Positions 57,952 to 64,000 of a stretch of DNA of 64,000 bases are shown one piece after another; position 1 is the stretch's first letter; each line of letters begins with the position of its first letter. Both the position numbers and the translations under genes were made by a program. This stretch comes from Streptomyces sp. NBC_01235 (GTDB taxonomy: Bacteria; Actinomycetota; Actinomycetes; Streptomycetales; Streptomycetaceae). The DNA lies in contig NZ_CP108513.1 in assembly GCF_035989285.1 (NCBI RefSeq), positions 1,922,001-1,986,000 of the forward strand, written 5' to 3'. The notes under the pieces were generated by a model, which was not told the origin of the DNA, searched no databases, and worked only from the letters and a program-made list of their open reading frames with translations.

Positions 57952-60935
57952 CCCCGCTGCCGTACCGCCGACCCCGATCTCCCCTTGACGACCTCCAGCT
58001 GCGCGTGGATCCGCCGCCGCAGGTCGGCGACGTGGCTGACGATGCCGACGCTGCGGTCGCGTTCCCGCAGCGAGTCGAGGACGTCGAGGACCTCGTCGAG
58101 GGTCTGGTCGTCGAGGCTGCCGAACCCCTCGTCGATGAAGAGGGTGTCGAGGCGGACCCCGCCCGCCTCGTCGGTGACGACGTCCGCCAGGCCGAGGGCG
58201 AGGGCGAGCGAGGCGAAGAACGTCTCGCCGCCCGACAGCGTGGCCGTGTCCCGCTCGCGCCCGGTCCAGGCGTCGACGACGTGCAGCCCGAGCCCGCTGC
58301 GCCCGCGTCCGGCACGGTCGTCGGAGTGGACGAGGGTGTAGCGCCCGGAGGACATGCGCTGCAGCCGTACGGTCGCGGCGGCGGCCACCTGTTCGAGGCG
58401 GGCCGCCAGGACGTACGCCTCCAGGCGCATCTTGCGCTCGTTGTCGGCGGAGGTACCGGCGGTGAGACCGGCCAGGCGGGCCACCCGGTCGTACTCCTCG
58501 CGCAGCGGGACGAGCCGGCGCACGCTGTCGGCCGCGCGCGCGGAGAGGCGGTCGAGTTCGGTGCAGCGGCGGGCGGCGGCGTCCTGGGCGGAGGCGGCCG
58601 CCCGGAGGCGTTCGGCCGCGTCGGCCGCCGACTGTTCCGCGGCGGCGAGGTCGACGGGCGGCCGCTGGGCGGCGGCCGCGGTGTCGGGTTCGGCGAGGAC
58701 GGCGCGTACGGCTGCCTCCTCGGACTGCCAGGAGTCCAGCCGCCGTTGCAACTCGCGGTGGGCGGTGTCGTCGAGGAGGGCGTCGGCTGCGGCCTGCGGG
58801 GTGTCGAAGCCGGCCCGGAACGCGGCCTCGTCGAGGCGTCCGTCGGCCGCCTTGAGGCGCTCGGCGCTCTCCTCGGCGACGCGGGCGGTGTCGGCCGCGT
58901 CGGTGAGCAGCGCCGCCTGCCGCTCCAGTTGGGCGGCCCGCGCGGCGACGCTCTCCGCCGTTCCCCGGGCTTGTGCCAACTCCTCCTCCAGCGCGGCCCG
59001 TTCACGCTCCAGGCGCTCGCGGTGGCCCACGCGGGAGGCGGCCCGCACGGCGGCCTCGCGCTGCGCCGCCGTGCGGCGTTCGTGCTCCTGCTCGGCCTGG
59101 CGCAGCTCCTCGCGCGCGGGGTGCAGCGCGGAGGCGTCCCGCCGGGCCTGGGCGTAGGCCAGTTCCAACTCCTGGGCGTCGGCGGCGAGCCGGTCCGTGG
59201 GGGTGTCGCCCGCCTCGGCGGTGGCGGCGGCGAGCGCCTCTCGGACGAGGCCGAGCTTCTGTTCGTCCTCTGCGTGGCGTTCCTCGGCGCGCTGGTATGC
59301 GGTGAGTGCCTGCTCCTCGGCCTCGCGGTCGACGTGTCCGGCGACCTTGCGGGCGGGCGCCGGATGCTCGGTGGCGCCGCAGACGGCGCAGGGCTCACCG
59401 GCGACGAGGGTGGCGGCCAGTTCGGCGGCAATGCCGTTCAGGCGCTGTTCCTTGAGGTCGAGCCAGTGCGCGCGGGCCGTCTGCGCCCGCTCACCGAAGG
59501 TGAGGGCCGTGCGTTGGGCCGCCTCCAGGTCGCGGGCCAGCTCGTCGCGCAGCCGGGCCGCCTTCAGGCGCCGCTGAGCGGGCTCGCGTCGGCCGTCGAG
59601 CTGTTCCGCGCGGGTGGCGGCCTCCAGGGCGGACTCGATGCGGGCCTGGAGATCCGCGCGGACGGTCTCCCAACCAGCGAGCCAGGCCTCGGTCTCCGTC
59701 AGGACGTCCTCGTCGTCCCGCTCCCGCCGGTCCAGGTCGGCCCGCTCGGCGACCAGGTCGGCCAGCCGCCTCTCGTCCCGACGGGCCGACTCCAGCCCGC
59801 CCAGCTCCTCGGCGGCCCGGCGTGCGGCGGCGGCGAGCCCGGCGGCTCCGGCGTCCGCGAACCGCTCGGGGAGCCGGGCACGCGCGCGTGCCGCATGGGC
59901 GGACGCCTCGGTGTGCTCTGCGTCGGCGGCCTCGCGCAGCTCCAGCGTCGGCGCCACCGCCTCCGCCTTCCGCGCGCGCTCCATGCGCGCCTGCGCCTCC
60001 CGATGGGCGCCTGCCCGCTCCTGGAGCAGAGCGGCCCGCTCCCGCGCCTCGGCGAACCGCCGCTGCAACCGGGCCCGTTCCCGCACGTCCTCCAGGGCGC
60101 GCTCGGCGGCGGCCTGCGCGGACTCGGCGGCGAGGCGGCCGCAGTGGGCTGTCGTCAGCAGTTCGCGGGAGGTGCTGCGGGCGACGGCGGACGCGGCCAG
60201 CACCGCCTCGGCCAGCCCCGGCTCGCCCGGGGCGAGCTCGGGCAGCTCCATGGCGTCCCCGGCGACCTGCTGCATCCGGTGCGCGTCGGCGAGCAGCGCG
60301 GAGTCGCCCTCACGCACGCGTGCCTCGGTGGTGCGGCGGCGCTCGGCGAGCCGCTTCTCGACCTCGGCGAACCGCTGGGTGTCGAAGAGACGGCCCAGCA
60401 GCCGGCCACGTGCCTCCGCGTCGGCGCGCAGGAAGCGGGCGAAGTCGCCCTGGGGCAACAGCACGACCTGGCAGAACTGCTCACGGCTCATGCCGAGCAG
60501 CTGGGTGATCTCCTCGCCGATCTCCTGGTGGGAGCGGCTGAGGTCCTTCCAGGCGCCGGCCACGGGGTCGTACTCGCGCAGCCCGCTCTGGGCCTTCTCG
60601 ACCGTGGTGCCGCTGCCGCGCTTCTTGGCGCGCTCATGGGGCGGCTGCCGGGTGATCTCCAACCGCCGTCCCGAGACGGTGAGTTCGAGGGTGACCTCGG
60701 TGCGGGTGCCGGGCGCGGCGTGGTCGCTGCGCAGGGCCAGGCCCTGGCCGCTCTGCCGGGCTCCGGGTACGGAGCCGTACAGCGCGTAGCAGACGGCGTC
60801 CAGGACCGAGGTCTTGCCGGCGCCCGTCGGCCCGTGCAGCAGGAAGAGCCCGGCGGCGGAGAGCGCGTCGAAGTCGACGGTCTGCGGGGCGCCGAAGGGG
60901 CCGAAGGCCGTCAGGTCGAGCCGGTGCAGCCTCAC
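57945..60935 (-). CDS. sbcC: nuclease subunit SbcC (SMC-like ATPase)
   Basis: The 996-residue protein has N-terminal Walker A LHGPTGAGKTSVLDAVCYALYG, long coiled coils rich in Ala/Glu/Arg, a zinc hook CAVCGATEHP near the middle, the signature LSGGETFFASLALALGLAD and Walker B TLFIDEGFGSLD. With SbcD it forms the Mre11-Rad50-like nuclease that processes DNA hairpins and ends. It starts at GTG 60935, overlapping the SbcD stop. Confidence 0.96.
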   Translation of the reverse strand: MRLHRLDLTAFGPFGAPQTVDFDALSAAGLFLLHGPTGAGKTSVLDAVCYALYGSVPGARQSGQGLALRSDHAAPGTRTEVTLELTVSGRRLEITRQPPHERAKKRGSGTTVEKAQSGLREYDPVAGAWKDLSRSHQEIGEEITQLLGMSREQFCQVVLLPQGDFARFLRADAEARGRLLGRLFDTQRFAEVEKRLAERRRTTEARVREGDSALLADAHRMQQVAGDAMELPELAPGEPGLAEAVLAASAVARSTSRELLTTAHCGRLAAESAQAAAERALEDVRERARLQRRFAEARERAALLQERAGAHREAQARMERARKAEAVAPTLELREAADAEHTEASAHAARARARLPERFADAGAAGLAAAARRAAEELGGLESARRDERRLADLVAERADLDRRERDDEDVLTETEAWLAGWETVRADLQARIESALEAATRAEQLDGRREPAQRRLKAARLRDELARDLEAAQRTALTFGERAQTARAHWLDLKEQRLNGIAAELAATLVAGEPCAVCGATEHPAPARKVAGHVDREAEEQALTAYQRAEERHAEDEQKLGLVREALAAATAEAGDTPTDRLAADAQELELAYAQARRDASALHPAREELRQAEQEHERRTAAQREAAVRAASRVGHRERLERERAALEEELAQARGTAESVAARAAQLERQAALLTDAADTARVAEESAERLKAADGRLDEAAFRAGFDTPQAAADALLDDTAHRELQRRLDSWQSEEAAVRAVLAEPDTAAAAQRPPVDLAAAEQSAADAAERLRAAASAQDAAARRCTELDRLSARAADSVRRLVPLREEYDRVARLAGLTAGTSADNERKMRLEAYVLAARLEQVAAAATVRLQRMSSGRYTLVHSDDRAGRGRSGLGLHVVDAWTGRERDTATLSGGETFFASLALALGLADVVTDEAGGVRLDTLFIDEGFGSLDDQTLDEVLDVLDSLRERDRSVGIVSHVADLRRRIHAQLEVVKGRSGSAVRQRGQ

Positions 60936-62095
60936 CGCGTCACCTCCCGTACCGCGTCGTCCGCGCGCACCGCGTCGAAGGCGTCCCGCAGCACGCCCTG
61001 CTCACGGGCGTCGGGCCCCGCCCCGCGCACGTGCGCCACGAAGTCCTCGGCGATCTCCTGGTCGCTGCGGTCGGCGAGGCGCCGGGCGTACGACACGTCC
61101 GGGTCGTCGGGGGCGCGCTCGGGGGCGAAGACGAGGCTGAGGGTGTGCGGGAAGCGCTCGGCGAGCCGGGCCATGGGGTCGGCCGGGCGGACGGCGTCGG
61201 TGAGCGTCGCCTCCACCCACGCGTCCTCGTGGCGCGCGAGCGCGGGATCGGCGAGCAGCCCTTCCAGGGGGCCGCGGATACGGGCCAGCGCGCGCGGCAC
61301 CGGGCAGTCGATCCGCTCGGCGGTGACCTCCCCCTCGGCGTCGAGGTCGACGAGCCACATGGTCTTGCGGTGCTCGCTCTCCGAGAAGGAGTACGGGAGC
61401 GGGGAGCCGGAATAGCGGACGCGCCCGGTGATGGTCTGGCAGCCGTGCAGGTGCCCGAGTGCCGTGTAGTCGACGCCGTCGAAGACCCTCGCGGGCACGG
61501 AGGCGACCCCGCCGACGGTGATGTCCCGCTCGCTGTCGCTGGGCTCGCCGCCGGTGACGAAGGCGTGGGCGAGAACGACGGAACGCGTCCCCCTCGCGCG
61601 TGCGGCGAGGTCGGCGCGGACGCGGTCCATGGCGGCGGCGAGGACGCTCTCGTGGCCGCCCTTCTCCACGCCGAACTCGTCCTTCACCAGGGCGGGTTCG
61701 AGATAGGGCAGGCCGTAGAAGGCGACGTCGCCGAAGGCGTCCTGAAGGATCACCGGGGTCCCGGCCGCCGTCGGATCCGTCCGCAGGTGGATGCCCGCGC
61801 GCCCCATGAGGCCCGCGCCGACGCCGAGGCGGCGGGCCGAGTCGTGGTTGCCGGAGATCATCACCGTGGGCACGCCGAGGTCGGCGAGCCGGTGCAGGGC
61901 GTCGTCGAAGAGCTCCACCGCGGCGAGCGGGGGCACCGCGCGGTCGTACACGTCTCCGGACACGAGCACCGCGTCGACCTCGCGCTCGCGCACGGTCGTG
62001 ACGAGGTGACCGATGAAATCGGTCTGGGCGCCGAGCATGCTCACCCGATGGAACGCCCGGCCGAGATGCCAGTCGGAAGTATGCAGAATTCTCAA
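60932..62095 (-). CDS. sbcD: nuclease subunit SbcD (Mre11-like)
   Basis: I chose the TTG at 62095 (387 residues, MRILHTSDWHLGR) because GGAG lies about 7 nt upstream and homology begins there. The metallophosphatase motifs are complete: HTSDWHLGR, VSGDVYDRAVPP, ISGNHDSARRLG, VLAHAFV and LGHLHGCQ. It is coupled to sbcC through a GTGA overlap. Confidence 0.96.
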   Translation of the reverse strand: MRILHTSDWHLGRAFHRVSMLGAQTDFIGHLVTTVREREVDAVLVSGDVYDRAVPPLAAVELFDDALHRLADLGVPTVMISGNHDSARRLGVGAGLMGRAGIHLRTDPTAAGTPVILQDAFGDVAFYGLPYLEPALVKDEFGVEKGGHESVLAAAMDRVRADLAARARGTRSVVLAHAFVTGGEPSDSERDITVGGVASVPARVFDGVDYTALGHLHGCQTITGRVRYSGSPLPYSFSESEHRKTMWLVDLDAEGEVTAERIDCPVPRALARIRGPLEGLLADPALARHEDAWVEATLTDAVRPADPMARLAERFPHTLSLVFAPERAPDDPDVSYARRLADRSDQEIAEDFVAHVRGAGPDAREQGVLRDAFDAVRADDAVREVTR

Positions 62096-62393
62096 GACGC
62101 TGCTCCGACCTGCATGTTTCCCCCTACTTCGCCCCTGGACACAGCACCGAACCAGCACGGCTCTCGCTCTCAGCACCGACCACGCTAACGCCTGTCAGTA
62201 CCTGGTCCATCACGGACCTCGGTCTGCCACCGTCATCTGGCGTCACGCCTACGGTGAAACAGGCAGCGGGCCGGCACGCGGGCCCGGTCAGGGCGCTGAC
62301 GGGCAAGATCCTCTGCACGCACAGGCACGAAGACCGTCCCACCGATGCCTACATTTCCGGCACACACACGGTTGCCGGAATAAAGAGGCCCCC
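62096..62393. other. intergenic region between sbcD and the monooxygenase gene
   Basis: This 298-bp divergent region must hold promoters for both sides. I see no gene that I can support, no palindrome of note and no clear -35/-10 pair. Confidence 0.5.
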
Positions 62394-63491
62394 ATGCAGT
62401 TCGGTATTTTCTCGGTGGGGGACGTGACCCCCGATCCGACCAACGGCCGTACCCCGCCGGAGCACGAACGCATCAAGGCGATGGTCGCCATCGCGCTGAA
62501 GGCGGAGGAGGTCGGCCTGGACGTCTTCGCCACCGGTGAGCACCACAACCCGCCGTTCGTGCCGTCGTCCCCGACCACGATGCTCGGCTACATCGCCGCC
62601 CGTACCGAGAAGTTGATCCTTTCCACCGCCACGACGCTGATCACCACCAACGACCCGGTGAAGATCGCCGAGGACTACGCGATGCTCCAGCACCTGGCGG
62701 ACGGGCGCGTCGACCTGATGATGGGCCGCGGCAACACCGGCCCGGTCTATCCCTGGTTCGGGCAGGACATCCGGCAGGGACTCCCGCTCGCGAAGGAGAA
62801 CTACGCGCTGCTGCGGCGGCTGTGGCGTGAGGACGTCGTGAACTGGGAGGGCAAGTTCCGTACGCCCCTGCAGGGATTCACCTCCACGCCCCGCCCGCTG
62901 GACGGCGTACCGCCATTCGTCTGGCACGGCTCCATCCGCTCCCCGGAGATCGCCGACCTGGCGGCTTTCCATGGCGACGGCTTCTTTCACAACAATATTT
63001 TCTGGCCGGCCGAGCACACGAGGCGGATGGTCCAGCTGTACCGGCGGCGGTACGCGCACTACGGCCACGGCACGCCCAAGCAGGCGATCGTCGGGCTGGG
63101 GGGCCAGGTGTTCATGCGCAAGAACTCCCAGGACGCCGTACGGGAGTTCCGGCCGTACTTCGACAACGCGCCCGTGTACGGGCACGGGCCCTCGCTGGAG
63201 GAATTCACCGAGCAGACCCCGCTGACGGTGGGCTCTCCTCAGGAAGTCATCGAGCGGACGCTGTCCTTCCGCCAGATCGTCGGCGACTACCAGCGGCAGT
63301 TGTTCCTGATGGACCACGCGGGCCTGCCCCTGAAGACCGTCCTGGAACAGCTCGACCTGCTCGGCGAGGAGGTGGTGCCCGTACTGCGGAAGGAGTTCGC
63401 GATCGGTCGCTCGGCCGACGTGCCGGACGCGCCGACGCACGCGGCCGGCGTGGCCACCGCGGCGCCCTCGAAGGGAGACACGGCCGCATGA
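62394..63491 (+). CDS. LLM-class flavin-dependent oxidoreductase (luciferase-like monooxygenase)
   Basis: From ATG 62394 (AAAGAGG upstream) the protein has 365 residues. It is a TIM-barrel monooxygenase, recognised by FGIFSVGDVTPDP, DVFATGEHHNPPF, DYAMLQHLADGRVDLMMGRGN and the FHGDGFFHNNIFWP segment. Enzymes of this class use FMNH2 with O2. The downstream FMN reductase overlaps its stop (ATGA), which suggests a two-component flavin system. The substrate is unknown. Confidence 0.92.
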   Translation: MQFGIFSVGDVTPDPTNGRTPPEHERIKAMVAIALKAEEVGLDVFATGEHHNPPFVPSSPTTMLGYIAARTEKLILSTATTLITTNDPVKIAEDYAMLQHLADGRVDLMMGRGNTGPVYPWFGQDIRQGLPLAKENYALLRRLWREDVVNWEGKFRTPLQGFTSTPRPLDGVPPFVWHGSIRSPEIADLAAFHGDGFFHNNIFWPAEHTRRMVQLYRRRYAHYGHGTPKQAIVGLGGQVFMRKNSQDAVREFRPYFDNAPVYGHGPSLEEFTEQTPLTVGSPQEVIERTLSFRQIVGDYQRQLFLMDHAGLPLKTVLEQLDLLGEEVVPVLRKEFAIGRSADVPDAPTHAAGVATAAPSKGDTAA

Positions 63492-64000
63492 AGCTGGTAG
63501 TCGTGTCCGCGGGGCTGAGTACTCCGTCCTCGACGCGCCTGCTCGCGGACCGTCTCGCCGAGTCGGTCCTTGAGCAACTCGCCGCTCGGGGCCACGCCGT
63601 GGAGACCGTGGTCATCGAGCTGCGCGAACTGGCCGTCGCCATCGCCAACAACCTCGTGACCGGGTTCCCACCGCCGCAACTGGCCTCCGCTGTGGACGCG
63701 TTGACGAGTGCCGACGGTGTGATCACGGTGACGCCCGTGTTCTCCGCCTCCTACAGCGGGCTGTTCAAGTCCTTCTTCGACCTGATCGACCCGGACGCTC
63801 TCACCGGGAGGCCGGTCCTCGTCGCGGCGACGGGCGGTACGGCCCGCCACTCCCTGGTCCTGGAGCACGCCCTGCGCCCGCTCTTCTCCTACCTGCGCGC
63901 CGTCGTCGTCCCCACCGCGGTCTATGCGGCGTCCGAGGACTGGGGATCCGGCGGCGACGAGTACGCCGAGGGCCTGCCCGGACGCGTACGGCGGGCGGGC
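63488..64000 (+). CDS. NADPH-dependent FMN reductase (CE1759-type), 3' end outside window
   Basis: The 171 visible residues start at ATG 63488, overlapping the monooxygenase stop. A flavodoxin-like fold is clear: KLVVVSAGLSTPSSTRLLADRL (phosphate loop), GVITVTPVFSASYSGLFKSFFDLI and VLVAATGGTARHS. It supplies reduced FMN to the preceding monooxygenase, as in two-component systems. The frame is open to the last base. Confidence 0.93.
   Translation, partial: MKLVVVSAGLSTPSSTRLLADRLAESVLEQLAARGHAVETVVIELRELAVAIANNLVTGFPPPQLASAVDALTSADGVITVTPVFSASYSGLFKSFFDLIDPDALTGRPVLVAATGGTARHSLVLEHALRPLFSYLRAVVVPTAVYAASEDWGSGGDEYAEGLPGRVRRAG

Noticed and set aside
57471..61415. Very long open frame (1314 codons) antisense to sbcC and sbcD
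   Set aside because: Its composition is that of an antisense reading of GC-rich genes (Gly/Val/Leu/Arg repeats, no motif), while sbcC and sbcD carry complete family motifs.
1..64000. Biosynthetic gene cluster
   Set aside because: No PKS, NRPS, terpene or RiPP core enzyme is seen; the monooxygenase/FMN reductase pair and the transporters alone are not enough.

Overview
The window is high-GC actinobacterial DNA, almost certainly a Streptomyces chromosome. The evidence is the codon bias, frequent GTG/TTG starts with GGAGG-type ribosome sites, a CNNM pair next to purB and mug, a MocR regulator, an F420-type oxidoreductase, a Tat-exported PhoD and sbcCD. Two blocks of ordinary chromosomal genes (1-5170 and 38308-64000) flank a 33.1-kb integrated element (5171-38307).

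Left chromosomal block: two CNNM/CBS membrane proteins, an SGNH hydrolase, a 20-bp tandem repeat, purB, and the 5' part of mug (mismatch-specific uracil/thymine DNA glycosylase). The mug gene is cut at its 3' end. Its last codons lie 33 kb away at 38308-38377. The junctions share a 5-bp core, GGTCT (5171-5175 and 38303-38307), and a large serine recombinase gene (36834-38258) starts 45 bp from the right core. This is the expected arrangement for integration by a serine integrase with mug as attB.

Inside the element: a DUF3644 gene; a 5-formyl-THF cyclo-ligase with an XRE/TPR regulator; a small resolvase-like protein with a GHKL ATPase; two TetR regulators, one with a clear palindrome in the promoter of the next operon; small membrane proteins; an alpha/beta hydrolase and a PlsC-like acyltransferase with overlapping start codons; and a VirD4/TraD-like transfer ATPase gene broken by three insertion sequences. 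These are an IS1380-type element (14535-16207), an IS21-type element (16831-20773) and an ISL3-type element (19014-20752) nested in the right end of the IS21 element. Each has an exact target duplication, and removing all three restores one open frame of 738 codons. Next come a tandem pair of RX4H (HEPN-like) proteins, a replication-relaxation family protein and several possible defence genes (24760-29070). A tyrosine integrase/excisionase module follows, with a tRNA 3'-end fragment inside the integrase C-terminus. It is joined to a second transfer-ATPase/replication-relaxation pair in the opposite orientation. The right end holds small lower-GC cargo genes, each followed by its own hairpin, and then the serine integrase. 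The element therefore looks composite, with two integration systems and two transfer modules around a cluster rich in RX4H proteins.

Right chromosomal block: an ABC exporter with a two-component system, a ROK regulator, GntR/UTRA, an F420-type reductase, a hydrolase, an EamA exporter divergent from MocR, PhoD, an ACT-GNAT protein, a trans-sulfuration enzyme divergent from an Lrp regulator, DUF885, ATP-grasp, rhodanese divergent from a second Lrp, sbcDC, and a luciferase-like monooxygenase coupled to an FMN reductase that runs off the window. I saw no rRNA, no complete tRNA, no CRISPR array and no biosynthetic gene cluster core.
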